Position numbers and translations under genes: made by a program. DNA of 64,000 nucleotides from assembly GCF_031450785.1 (NCBI RefSeq), contig NZ_JARTWB010000003.1, positions 1-64,000 of the forward strand, in the 5' to 3' direction. Shown here piece after piece: positions 16,404 to 25,402 of the stretch. The notes beneath the pieces are model-generated. The model was not told the origin of the DNA. It did no database searches and saw only the letters and a list, made by a program, of their open reading frames with translations. Source of the DNA: Caballeronia sp. LZ062 (GTDB taxonomy: Bacteria; Pseudomonadota; Gammaproteobacteria; Burkholderiales; Burkholderiaceae). Within the stretch, counting starts at the first letter, position 1, and every line of letters starts with the position of its first letter.

Positions 16404-18731
16404 TCACTTCCACGCATACCTGAGTCCGACCCAGACGCCGCGCGGCGCACCCAGGCCAAGAAACTGTTCGTTTGTCGTGTCCGGTCCGCTGAATGTGTGA
16501 TTGGGCCCATTGAATGCGTTCTGCCCAAGAATCGCAAAGTTCGCGTAGCGCTTGTTCAACAAGTTCTTCACGGTCGCATAGACTTGAAGTTGCTTGGTCA
16601 CGTTGTAGCTCGTATCCAGGTCAATCAAAACGTAACCCGCGACGCTGCCATTCACATCCTGATTGTTCTCATCCCCGCGTGCAAAGACATCGCCACGATA
16701 AGTCAGATTCGTGCCGATGTTCCACCGCGAGATCGGCTGATAATCCACGCGCAGCTTGACGGTGTTCGCGGGAATGCCGGGAATGCGGTCGCCCGAGTGC
16801 ACGGTAATGTTGCCGTCACCGTCTGCCTTCGAATTGCTCGCGCTGTTTTCGATCCACGTCGAGCGATAGGTCGCATTGACATAGCTATAGCTGGCGGTGA
16901 CGCTGACAGGCCCCCACTGCGATTTGCCCGCCAGTTCGAAGCCTTGGCGACGTGTCTTGCCCACGTTCTGGAAGTAGCCTAGCGTGCTAGATGCGCCCTG
17001 GCTGCTCACGAACTGGATGTCGTCGGAGAGGGTCGTGCTGTAGACCGCCGCGCTCCAGCTCGTCGCGTTGCCGATGTGGCCGCGCGCACCGACCTCGAAT
17101 GTACGCGAGATAACCGGCTTCAGATCCGGGTCCGCAAGGAACTCATTCGGCAACGAGCATGGGGCGTTAGGGTCTGCGCAAGCGAGTTCAATGGCAGTCG
17201 GCGAGCGCATGCCTTCGTTGTAGGTCGCATATGCCGTAAGCCAGGGCGTCGGATTCCAGTTGAAACCTATTGCTGGATTGAAGCGCGAGAACGTGTGATT
17301 TCCATCAAGTAAAGGTTGCGCGCCGCTTTCGTCGCCAATAGTCGCTTTGGACCAATTGTATCGACCTGCAAGCGTCATTGACCATTGTTCCGTGAATGAG
17401 AACGTATTCTCGAAGTACACGCCCCAGTTCTCATTACGCGTCCTCGCGTTTGTGTCCGCCGCGTAGGGGCCGATACCGATGGTCGCGCGGGTATCGGTGA
17501 ATTCCGCCGGCTGCGTCGCCTGCGTGAAGTGAGTGTTGGCGAAGTCGCCAGCCGCCCCGAGAATCAGTTGGTTGTCTTTGCCGAATAGCTTGTTCAGCAG
17601 CGTCAACTGAAGGCTAGCGCCATAACTGTCAGTCAGTATGACGGATTGCTGATTCGTTGCCTGCACGAGGTCGATGTCGCCGCCGCCCGTGCCGGGATCG
17701 TAGTCATCGTTGACGTTGCTGCTGATGTTTTTGTTTCGATAATGCCGGTAGTAGACGTTGCCGCTCACTTCCAGGTTCGCAGAGAAGTAGTGCTCGGCAT
17801 TGATCGTGAGATAGCCGACCTGATTCTCGTTCGTGTCGGGGAATGTGTACGCCTGGCGAAAATTGTCGAGAAACGATCTCGGGATGGTTTGCGATCCGTT
17901 GAGCGTATTGTCGGCACCGCCTATGGATAACGACACCGTGGTGTCGGCATCGGTATAGCGCAGCTTTCCGAACGCCTGACGCAAGCGGCTCGCATTGTGC
18001 TCGGCCCACCCGTTGTCATTGGTAATGTTAGCCGTGAAGTAATAGTCGATGTGATCGCTGATCGCGCCGCCCTGCTCGATCTGCGCCGCCTTTCTGCCCC
18101 ATGAGCCCCCGCTTAGGTCGATATTTCCCCCGGGATTACTGCGGCCGTTCTTGGTCGTCACCGCAACGGCACCGCCAAGCGTATTGAGACCGTAGGTCGG
18201 GTTGGAGCCGGGGATGATCTGCATCGTCTGCATCGCTGCCTGCGGAATCAGGTCCCAATTCACAACATCGCCGAATGGTTCGTTGACGCGCACGCCATCG
18301 AGAAAGACCGACAAGCCCTGCGGAGTACCGAGCAGAGGCGAGGCCGTGAAGCCGCGATAGAGAATGTCCATCTGCGACGGGTTGCCCTGTGCGTCGTTGA
18401 CGTCGACACTCGTCACATTCTTCTGCATGTAATCTGTTAAGGTCGAAGTAGTCGAGGTATGTTGCGCTTGTATCTCGCTGCCTTTGATCGTTTGAATGTT
18501 AGCGGGCACCTTTTCGAGCGGGGTGCCGACGCCTACCAGTGGCGTGGTGCCGACGACAACGATAGTCGGCAACTCAGTGCCTTCAGCAACGGATGCCGGA
18601 TCGGGGGCGTTTGCCGCTTGCGCCCATGCGCTCACGCTCATGCTCGCCAACGCGCCACCGAACACGAGCCTATATCGCGCGCGGAGCCTAAACGAAGGCC
18701 CTCGCCCAAAGGTGCACGAAATGCTCGTCAT
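16404..18731 (-). CDS. TonB-dependent outer-membrane receptor
   Basis: A 775-residue receptor. The start at 18731 is set by AGGAGAC just upstream; the frame runs on to 18905 but lacks a site there. The signal peptide ends ASMSVSAWAQA. The TonB-box/plug region reads ELPTIVVVGTTPL, then GSEIQAQHTSTTSTLTDYMQ and IIPGSNPTYGLNTLGGAVAV. The 22-strand barrel ends in the aromatic C-terminus VWVGLRYAWK. It resembles receptors with the plug phrase DILYRGFTASPLLGTPQGLSV, often linked to iron chelates or other bulky nutrients. No siderophore genes or sigma/anti-sigma pair stand nearby, so the ligand cannot be told. Divergent from the DUF2278 gene. Confidence 0.93.
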   Translation of the reverse strand: MTSISCTFGRGPSFRLRARYRLVFGGALASMSVSAWAQAANAPDPASVAEGTELPTIVVVGTTPLVGVGTPLEKVPANIQTIKGSEIQAQHTSTTSTLTDYMQKNVTSVDVNDAQGNPSQMDILYRGFTASPLLGTPQGLSVFLDGVRVNEPFGDVVNWDLIPQAAMQTMQIIPGSNPTYGLNTLGGAVAVTTKNGRSNPGGNIDLSGGSWGRKAAQIEQGGAISDHIDYYFTANITNDNGWAEHNASRLRQAFGKLRYTDADTTVSLSIGGADNTLNGSQTIPRSFLDNFRQAYTFPDTNENQVGYLTINAEHYFSANLEVSGNVYYRHYRNKNISSNVNDDYDPGTGGGDIDLVQATNQQSVILTDSYGASLQLTLLNKLFGKDNQLILGAAGDFANTHFTQATQPAEFTDTRATIGIGPYAADTNARTRNENWGVYFENTFSFTEQWSMTLAGRYNWSKATIGDESGAQPLLDGNHTFSRFNPAIGFNWNPTPWLTAYATYNEGMRSPTAIELACADPNAPCSLPNEFLADPDLKPVISRTFEVGARGHIGNATSWSAAVYSTTLSDDIQFVSSQGASSTLGYFQNVGKTRRQGFELAGKSQWGPVSVTASYSYVNATYRSTWIENSASNSKADGDGNITVHSGDRIPGIPANTVKLRVDYQPISRWNIGTNLTYRGDVFARGDENNQDVNGSVAGYVLIDLDTSYNVTKQLQVYATVKNLLNKRYANFAILGQNAFNGPNHTFSGPDTTNEQFLGLGAPRGVWVGLRYAWK

Positions 18732-18946
18732 CGTCGTCTCCTGTCTTTTAGCTTTCTGCACGGGTACAGGGAGTTGTTCTGGCTTTGAAAGAATCGCATA
18801 CGGAATTGCCTGGTGCGGCGGGACTTTTTCCCGATCGCGGGAGGAGAGTCTCCCGAAGGCTGTATCGGAGCGGCGGCGAGATACGCTCTGATACGAAAAG
18901 AGCAACGCGCCAGTACTGGCTCAACGGACAATACGAGGACTGAGGA

Positions 18947-19621
18947 ATGATGGAACGCTTCCGGCCGGCAGCATCGAAGTATGTGTACGGCGCACTCGTT
19001 GGACGCATCACCGACGGCAAAGAGAATCCGAACGGCAGCTCGCCGCATTACGAGATTCTCGTCGATGCGGCTGGCGCGCCCTATCGCGTGGCGGTCAATA
19101 TTCGTTCGGTGGAAGGCAGCGAAGTGCTCGCCTACAGCGATAGCCAATACACGAACGATACCAAGCTCGGTCTGCCGCAACGCCTGAGCGGAACGCAGGG
19201 CTTTACGCCCCTCACTACCGGCAAGAACGGTCAAGGACTCGACTATCTGCGCGATGACCTTTTCCCACTCGCCGGGATGAAACCTATTGCGCCCGACGGA
19301 CGCGACGGGACCATGTCCGCACTGCTCGATGCACAGATTCAGCGCGCGAAGAAAGATGCTCAAGCAGTGGTGCTTGCCATCGGAGACAAGTTCGATGACT
19401 ACGCCACGCGCGAACCACTCGCCTTTTCGCTGGGCCGCGGCGTGCACGACATCCATATGATGCAAGGAAACTCAGGCAGGTTTGCGGACGACAATCGAAT
19501 CAACGGCGACGGCGCCCTCTTTATCCGCTTCGCGGGCGGTGACACGTTTGCGCTCTTCGTACGCTTTGCGACGCAGACGACGCAAACCGATGAGAACGGT
19601 AATCCTATTAAGACCAGTTAA
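18947..19621 (+). CDS. DUF2278 (YukJ-like) family protein
   Basis: A 224-residue soluble protein of the YukJ/DUF2278 family. Recognisable parts are YVYGALVGRITDGKEN, SSPHYEILVDAAGAPYRVAVNIRS, LDYLRDDLF and the late GVHDIHMMQGNSGRF and DNRINGDGALFIRF, which form the conserved C-terminal core. GAGG stands eight bases before the first ATG. No signal peptide. The biochemical role is unknown; Bacillus YukJ lies at the ESX locus but no such locus exists here. Its stop TAA overlaps the stop of the ABC permease gene on the other strand. Confidence 0.85.
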   Translation: MMERFRPAASKYVYGALVGRITDGKENPNGSSPHYEILVDAAGAPYRVAVNIRSVEGSEVLAYSDSQYTNDTKLGLPQRLSGTQGFTPLTTGKNGQGLDYLRDDLFPLAGMKPIAPDGRDGTMSALLDAQIQRAKKDAQAVVLAIGDKFDDYATREPLAFSLGRGVHDIHMMQGNSGRFADDNRINGDGALFIRFAGGDTFALFVRFATQTTQTDENGNPIKTS

Positions 19622-20784
19622 TGCGCCCGCAGGGCATCGACGATATTCATCCGCGATGCCCTCAGCGCCGGCAAGAAGCCGCCCAGGAAGCCCATGATGA
19701 GCGAGAACACGACTGTTTGAAACGCCACCGAAGGCGTGAGCATGAAGCGGAACGACAAGTCGGAGAACGTCTGGAAATTGGTCGTGGAGAATGAGGCGAA
19801 CTGCATCAACGAGGCGCAGCCCAAGCCTGCGATGCCGCCGACGAAGCCGAGCAGCAATGCTTCGAGCAGAAATGCGAGCAGCACGTCGAACCGTTTGAAG
19901 CCGAGTGCACGCAGCGTCCCTATCTCCGCGACGCGATTGGCCACCGACGCGTACATCGTGATCATTGCGCCGATCATCGCTGCGATCGAGAAGATGATGG
20001 AGAGCGTGAAGCCGAGAATATTGATGAAGGTCGAGAGGGCTTTCGACTGATCGCCGTAGAAGACCTGCTCGCGCTTGGCTTCGTCCGCGAGACGCGGATC
20101 AGTGTCGATATCAGCTTTGAAGCGTTCGAGCGCGTCGCTGCGCGCAAGACGAACGACCATCGACGAATAACTCGTGCGGCGGAATGACTGCATGAGTTGA
20201 TCGACGTCGCCCCATATTTCCGAGTCGAAGCCGCTGCCGCCCGCATTGAAGTGACCGACCACGGTCCAGTCGCGCTGCGCAAAGCGCAAGTGCTCGCCAA
20301 TGCGCGTGCCCGCGAAGCCTTTTGCGATACTGCTGCCGACGATGATTTCCGACGACCCTGGCCTGAACATGCGCCCTGCCGTCAGCTTGATCTGCGGGCG
20401 CAATTCGGCACCCATCGAAGAAACGCCGCGTATCACCACATTGGCAGGCATGTTCGTCCCGACCTTGATGAGAGAGATCAGCACGACCGTTTCCTTCGAT
20501 GCAAGCGGCTGACCTTCGTGGTTCATCGCGACTGACGGATGCATTTCCATGACATTCGCCTGCGCCCGATCGATGGAACTCTGGATCTCCGTTTCCGCGC
20601 CCTTCCGAATCACGACGACGTTGTCGCGCTCTCCCGTCGAGACGAGCGTCTTCTTCAGGCCCGCATCAAGCATCAGCACGGTGGCAAATACGAACACGAC
20701 GAGCGCGAGGCCGCTAGCGGTCAGCAGCGTCGTGAGACGGCGCGCCCAGAGATTGCGCGCGACATACGATACGGGGATGGCCAT
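19618..20784 (-). CDS. ABC transporter permease, MacB/FtsX type (second permease)
   Basis: A 388-residue FtsX-fold permease: one N-terminal membrane segment (LTTLLTASGLALVVFVFATV), a large periplasmic domain of about 210 residues and three C-terminal segments (LSIIFSIAAMIGAMITMYAS, the coupling phrase RVAEIGTLRALGFKR, then LLLGFVGGIAGLGCASL and VVFSLIMGFLGGFLPALRASR). It is the last gene of a four-gene exporter (adaptor, ATPase, two permeases) with an 11-base gap to the previous gene. Such MacAB/LolCDE-like machines move lipoproteins, peptides or antibiotics by mechanotransmission. The tail overlaps the DUF2278 stop on the opposite strand. Confidence 0.92.
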   Translation of the reverse strand: MAIPVSYVARNLWARRLTTLLTASGLALVVFVFATVLMLDAGLKKTLVSTGERDNVVVIRKGAETEIQSSIDRAQANVMEMHPSVAMNHEGQPLASKETVVLISLIKVGTNMPANVVIRGVSSMGAELRPQIKLTAGRMFRPGSSEIIVGSSIAKGFAGTRIGEHLRFAQRDWTVVGHFNAGGSGFDSEIWGDVDQLMQSFRRTSYSSMVVRLARSDALERFKADIDTDPRLADEAKREQVFYGDQSKALSTFINILGFTLSIIFSIAAMIGAMITMYASVANRVAEIGTLRALGFKRFDVLLAFLLEALLLGFVGGIAGLGCASLMQFASFSTTNFQTFSDLSFRFMLTPSVAFQTVVFSLIMGFLGGFLPALRASRMNIVDALRAH

Positions 20785-20795
20785 CGTCGTATGCC

Positions 20796-21950
20796 CTAGC
20801 CAATGGCCCGCAGGCCTTCGACGACACGCACACGGCTTGCCTGTACCGCCGGCACAATGGCGGCTGCAAGCGCAATAACAAGCGAGCAGGCGGCCTGCAA
20901 TAGCATCGTTTTGTGCGAAACCTTGAACACGGGAAACACCCCACCCGTCGCATGCTGGAACACGACGGCTGCGGGTGGCGTCGCGAGTAATCCCATGCCG
21001 CCGCCGATTGCACAGATAGCGATCGATTCGCCCAATACGATTGCCGAGAGAAACGCGGGCCCGAAACCAAGCGCCTTGAGCGTTGCATATTCGACGGTAC
21101 GCTCGCGCGCACTCATTGCCATCGCGTTAGCCATGACCGCCATGATGATCACGATTACTACATAAGAGACAATCCGTATAGCCGCTATGATCTGGTTCGA
21201 CATGGCGACGAAGCCGAGCTGAAAAGCTTGCTCTGTTTCGGTCAGCGTCTCGGCGAGTGAGTTCTTGAAGACGGCATCGATGTTGCGGGACACCGTCGCC
21301 GCTTCATCGGGATTGTCGATGCCGACGATATATACGCCCACCTGATCCACGTTGCGTTTCGTGGTCTTGCGAATGCTTTCGTTCAGATATTCCCAGTGAA
21401 ACACAAGCTGCCGCGTAATCGTGGATTCGTCGCGTCCTTCCAGGATGCCTCGCACGACGAAGTCCCATGTGCCGGGGTAGATCGTGCCTTTGAGCGGAAT
21501 CACGTCGCCGACCTTGAAACCGTATTGCGTCGCAAGCTGACGCCCGATGAGACATCCCTTGCGGTCGCGCTGATAGTCGGTGCGGGCTTGCTGCGAGATG
21601 ACAAACTCGGGGTAAAGATCGAGGTAATTGTCCGACACCGCGAATTGCGCGAAGAAATTCTTCGGGTCCCGATAGATTCCGCCGAACCAGTTCGAGCGCG
21701 CAACCATCGTTACACCGTCGACCCCGCGAATGCGGTTCTCGTACGCGAGCGGTAGTGGAAAGACAAGCGATATCGCATTGCGCGTGACGAGTCTCGCGTT
21801 CGATGCAGCGGCAGCACCGGCATACCACGCATCCACGACGGTATAGAGAAGACCATATGCGAGCACGGCAATAGTCAAGCCAAGTACTGTCAATGCGGTG
21901 CGCAATGTATGGCGCGTCGCGTTGCGAAGAATCAGCTTGAGCACGTACAT
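20796..21950 (-). CDS. ABC transporter permease, MacB/FtsX type (first permease)
   Basis: A 384-residue FtsX-fold permease: N-terminal segment TLRTALTVLGLTIAVLAYGLL, periplasmic domain (VTMVARSNWFGGIYRD, KVGDVIPLKGTIYPGTWDF), then three C-terminal segments beginning IRIVSYVVIVIIMAVMANAM, with the coupling helix ERTVEYATLKALGFG. It differs clearly in sequence from the other permease, so the pair probably forms a heterodimer around one ATPase. Three bases separate it from the ATPase gene and 11 from the second permease. Confidence 0.92.
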   Translation of the reverse strand: MYVLKLILRNATRHTLRTALTVLGLTIAVLAYGLLYTVVDAWYAGAAAASNARLVTRNAISLVFPLPLAYENRIRGVDGVTMVARSNWFGGIYRDPKNFFAQFAVSDNYLDLYPEFVISQQARTDYQRDRKGCLIGRQLATQYGFKVGDVIPLKGTIYPGTWDFVVRGILEGRDESTITRQLVFHWEYLNESIRKTTKRNVDQVGVYIVGIDNPDEAATVSRNIDAVFKNSLAETLTETEQAFQLGFVAMSNQIIAAIRIVSYVVIVIIMAVMANAMAMSARERTVEYATLKALGFGPAFLSAIVLGESIAICAIGGGMGLLATPPAAVVFQHATGGVFPVFKVSHKTMLLQAACSLVIALAAAIVPAVQASRVRVVEGLRAIG

Positions 21951-21953
21951 AGG

Positions 21954-22646
21954 TCAGCGCGCCTCGGCATCGATGAGTTCGCCTTTCTCCAGATGCACGA
22001 GCTTCTTGGCCGCATTCGCCGCGTGGGCGTCGTGCGTCACCATGATGATCGTTTTGGCGAGGCGGTCGTTCAAACGCTGCAACATCGTCAACACTTCCGC
22101 TGCGGACGTGCGGTCCAGATCACCGGTGGGTTCATCGGCCACGATCAGCTTTGGATCGGTTACTACCGCACGCGCAATGGCGACACGTTGCTGTTGCCCG
22201 CCGGACAACTCCGACGGATAGTGACTCATCCGCTCACTCATGTTCACCATGTCGAGCACCATCGACACACGCTCGCGCCGTTCGGCACGCGAGAGACGCG
22301 TGAGCATCAGAGGAAGCTCGACGTTTTCATACGCGGTGAGCACGGGCATCAGGTTATAGAACTGAAAGATGAAACCGACGTTCGATGCACGCCAGTCCGC
22401 AAGCGCCGCCTCGGGCAAGCGCGTGATATCTACTCCGCCGACACGCAGTTCGCCGCTGTTCGGCCGGTCGATGCCCGCAATCAGATTAAGCAACGTGCTC
22501 TTGCCCGAACCCGACGGACCCATCAACGCGACGAAGTCGCCTTCTGCAATGGACAACGTGATGTCGGTGAGGACCGGCACCGTCTGCACGCCGCGCCGAT
22601 ACGACTTCGCGACATGGCTGATCTCGACCAAAGGCCCTGTGTTCAC
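21954..22646 (-). CDS. ABC transporter ATP-binding protein (MacB/LolD type)
   Basis: A 230-residue ATPase with Walker A GPSGSGKST, Q-loop FQFYNLMP, signature LSGGQQQRVAIARA, Walker B LIVADEPTGDLD and the H-loop MVTHDAHAA. The LTAYENVELPL segment after the Q-loop is typical of the LolD/MacB group. The GTG at 22646, one base after the adaptor stop, gives a normal N-terminus (NTGPLVEISHVAKSY); an ATG at 22679 would add 11 residues overlapping the adaptor gene. It supplies energy for the two FtsX-type permeases downstream. Confidence 0.94.
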   Translation of the reverse strand: MNTGPLVEISHVAKSYRRGVQTVPVLTDITLSIAEGDFVALMGPSGSGKSTLLNLIAGIDRPNSGELRVGGVDITRLPEAALADWRASNVGFIFQFYNLMPVLTAYENVELPLMLTRLSRAERRERVSMVLDMVNMSERMSHYPSELSGGQQQRVAIARAVVTDPKLIVADEPTGDLDRTSAAEVLTMLQRLNDRLAKTIIMVTHDAHAANAAKKLVHLEKGELIDAEAR

Positions 22647-22647
22647 G

Positions 22648-23862
22648 CTATTTCTTCGCCACAGTGACGCTGGCGCCATTCTTTATCTTCTCGCTGGGCG
22701 CAAGCACGAGCGTATCGCCGGGCTTCACGCCCGACACCGCCAGCAGGTCGCCCATGCGCTCGCCGGTGATCACAGGCACTTCGCGCGCCTTGTCGTTGTC
22801 GACGACGTACACCACCGTCTTGCCCTCGCGTGTGACGACAGCGGTCGGCTGCACCGCCACGACGGCTTTCTTCTCTTGCGGCGGCACAGGCTTCGAAAGG
22901 AAGGCGATCTTCGCGCTCATATCCGGCAGCACCCGAGCATCGCGCTCGATGAATCTCACCTTGACCAGCACGGTGGCTTTCGAGCGATCGACGGTCGGCA
23001 CGATGCGCGATACGCGGCCTGCAAATCGCGTATCGGGCAAGGCATCGAGTTGAATCTCGCAAGGCTGATCAACGACGATACGCCCGATGTTCGACTCTGC
23101 GACGTCCGCTTCGACTTCGAGCGTCTTCATGTCCGCAATCGTGACGACCGCGCCCTTGCTGTCAGATGCGGACGAGAACGGCGTGATGTTGTCGCCGACG
23201 TTCGCGTGCTTCTCGATCACGACTCCATCGAACGGCGCGCGAATCACCGTTTGATCGACAGCAACCTGAGCCGCACGGGCATTGGCCTGCGCGGACTGAA
23301 TGGCCGCTTGCTCACTGTTGATGGACGCTTTCGCCTTGTCGAATCGGGAGCGGTCTGCGTCGTATTGCGAAGCGGAAATCGCGCCGTGCGGAGCGAGCAC
23401 GAGTGAACGCTTGAGATTGGCCGAGGCATTCTCCAACTCGGCGCGCTGCAACTGCAGGTTCGCCTGAGCGACCTTCACTTGCGCCTGAGCCTGCGCGAGG
23501 GCGGCGGTAACGTCGGCGCTCTCGAGCCGCGCAATGACCTGCCCTTCTTTCACCGGCGTGCCTTCGAGCACGCCGAGCCATTCGACGCGCCCTTGCGCTT
23601 TGGATGCAACCGCCGCCTTTCGCTGCGGCACTACATAACCGGTTGCATTCAAAATGGTGTAGCTCTGCGACGGATAGACAGAGGTGACAGTGGCTGTCTC
23701 GACAGTCTGCGGTCCGGCCAGCCTGAAAGCGGCGCCGATGAGCGCGAGCACGATCGTCGCGACTGCTACATAACGAAGCCAGTGGCGTCGGCGTCGCGGC
23801 TCGACGGTGCGAGAAGCCGTTCCCCGGTCAATTCTGAGTTTATCTAGGTCGTGCTCGGCCAA
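22648..23862 (-). CDS. Periplasmic adaptor (HlyD/MacA-like membrane fusion protein)
   Basis: An adaptor with a single N-terminal membrane anchor (LRYVAVATIVLALIGAAFRLA), a split lipoyl domain (VASKAQGRVEWLGVLEGTPVK and TVIRAPFDGVVIEKHANVGD), a coiled-coil hairpin between them (AQAQAQVKVAQANLQLQRAEL, KAKASINSEQAAIQSAQANA) and a C-terminal beta-barrel (DVAESNIGRIVVDQPCEIQL). No ATG exists before residue 250. The TTG at 23862 gives MAEHDLDKLRID, a usual N-terminus, but has no clear ribosome site; TTG at 23916 is the alternative. It is the first gene of the exporter operon; no TolC-like gene is present in the window. Confidence 0.9.
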   Translation of the reverse strand: MAEHDLDKLRIDRGTASRTVEPRRRRHWLRYVAVATIVLALIGAAFRLAGPQTVETATVTSVYPSQSYTILNATGYVVPQRKAAVASKAQGRVEWLGVLEGTPVKEGQVIARLESADVTAALAQAQAQVKVAQANLQLQRAELENASANLKRSLVLAPHGAISASQYDADRSRFDKAKASINSEQAAIQSAQANARAAQVAVDQTVIRAPFDGVVIEKHANVGDNITPFSSASDSKGAVVTIADMKTLEVEADVAESNIGRIVVDQPCEIQLDALPDTRFAGRVSRIVPTVDRSKATVLVKVRFIERDARVLPDMSAKIAFLSKPVPPQEKKAVVAVQPTAVVTREGKTVVYVVDNDKAREVPVITGERMGDLLAVSGVKPGDTLVLAPSEKIKNGASVTVAKK

Positions 23863-24300
23863 TTTGGTACGTGAAGCGCCGTTAAATGCATGCAAGTTCG
23901 CTGCTTGGGGCAGCAATCCGGCGCGTATGTGATCAAGGGATGCTTAGTATAGCGCCGCGCTTACAGCCCCTTGCGTTTTGCACGCATTCGGGTATTCGTT
24001 GCATTCTGCATGCACGCTGCGAATGACTGACTTGGACCTAACGACGCGGCGATAGATGTGCGGCCGTCCTCGGCGGCTCGGATCGAGGGCGCATTGACGC
24101 TGTTTGCATTCAGAATGTCGGTAGCCGGGAGTCGCAACGCCGGTGCACAGTGTTTCCGCTCTTCGCACCGAGACCGGAGCCTGTCGATGCGCTCCGGTTG
24201 CACGCAAGATTCAAAATGCCAACCGCCCGGCCAATCCCCTGCTTTTATTTTAAGATAGCCGCTTGTTCGTCACGCGGCAGCGTTTGCCAGGGGTAGGTTC
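23863..24300. other. Divergent intergenic region with ATGC elements
   Basis: About 440 bases between the exporter operon and the secreted-protein gene. It contains TTTTGCACGCATTC near 23976, TTGCATTCTGCATGCACGC near 24000 and ATTCAAAATGC at 24209-24219, all copies or half-copies of the recurring element. No gene is supported here. Confidence 0.6.
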
Positions 24301-25170
24301 GTGTTTTCTCCGATACCAGGTCGCAACACCTTAGCGTCGACTGTCGGCGCGGTGCTCTGCCTGTCGGTAGCTTTTCATGCGCAACAGGCGCACAGCGCAG
24401 CGCAGGTGAGCGCCGCCAGCGCCAGTCCGGCCGCCAACGTGGCTAGCGGAGACATTCTTTCCGCAGAGTCCCTGCCGCCTCATTTCGCAGGTGACGATCC
24501 CGAACATGTGAGGGACGCGTTGGCTGCGGCCGTGGCGTCCGGGCAGCAAGCTGCGACGGCGAATCCATCTATCAGCAGTCGCGTCCGCAGGTTCCTGTCC
24601 CGGCCCTTCGTTGCCGCGGGGCATACGGCGCAAAGTGCAAGTGGCTCCCGGTCCACGAGCAGCGACGCATCGCGCCCGGACCGTACTTTTGTATTCGTCA
24701 TTCCGGCTGCCTATGGCGTGCGTTTTGAATCCAAGAAGAAGCTGCTGTCGGTGAATGTGTCACTTGCCGCGCCCGACGAACCGGGCGCCATTCTTCTCAA
24801 ACGTAAGGTGCATGGACAAAGCGGACGCAAACTGGTGATCGCGCCAGAAGCGAAGGCGAAAGGCTTCGTCCAGACGATCGACACGATCGAGTTGGAAACT
24901 GAATCACGCGCGAAAACGAGCGTGCGCGGGCGTGCCGTCTTGCCGACGTTCGATGCATCGCATGGAAGCAGTAATCTCGCGATCGTGCTTGTCTGCTCGC
25001 TGGAGCCACCGTATCTTTCGGACCGTATCGAACATAGTGATCCGACTGACGAAGAGCCCACGGACATCACCCGGAGAAGATCGACGTTGCACGGGCACAT
25101 CGATGCACTATGGCTCGTGGACACCAACGACGGCACCATCGTGACAAGGCGCCTGCGTCTCGTGAAGTAG
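24301..25170 (+). CDS. Hypothetical exported protein
   Basis: A 289-residue protein starting at GTG with AGGGGTAGG upstream. A signal peptide (STVGAVLCLSVAFHAQQAHSA) is followed by an Ala/Ser-rich linker to about residue 125. The folded part starts at DRTFVFVIPAAYGVRFESKK and is beta-rich (LLSVNVSLAAPD, KLVIAPEAKAKGFVQTIDTI), ending HGHIDALWLVDTNDGTIVTRR. No known domain is recognised. It is followed 232 bases later by the diguanylate cyclase gene on the same strand. Probably periplasmic or surface-associated; function unknown. Confidence 0.75.
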   Translation: MFSPIPGRNTLASTVGAVLCLSVAFHAQQAHSAAQVSAASASPAANVASGDILSAESLPPHFAGDDPEHVRDALAAAVASGQQAATANPSISSRVRRFLSRPFVAAGHTAQSASGSRSTSSDASRPDRTFVFVIPAAYGVRFESKKKLLSVNVSLAAPDEPGAILLKRKVHGQSGRKLVIAPEAKAKGFVQTIDTIELETESRAKTSVRGRAVLPTFDASHGSSNLAIVLVCSLEPPYLSDRIEHSDPTDEEPTDITRRRSTLHGHIDALWLVDTNDGTIVTRRLRLVK

Positions 25171-25402
25171 CCGACGGTTGCCGGACAAAAAATGGGCAAC
25201 GCCGCAGCGGCGACGGTTTAGGTAGCTGCATGCATGCAAAAGACCAACTCCAACGTTGAAAGACGATGCGAGCATCTACAATCGAGGATGCCCCGGTTCG
25301 ACAGTGACCGGACAACGTACGAGTGCGGAGCCGAATATCTGGAAAGCCTACGATAGCGCGCCGAGGATCGATCGAAGCCACGCTCGCGTCACGGAGAGAT
25401 GA

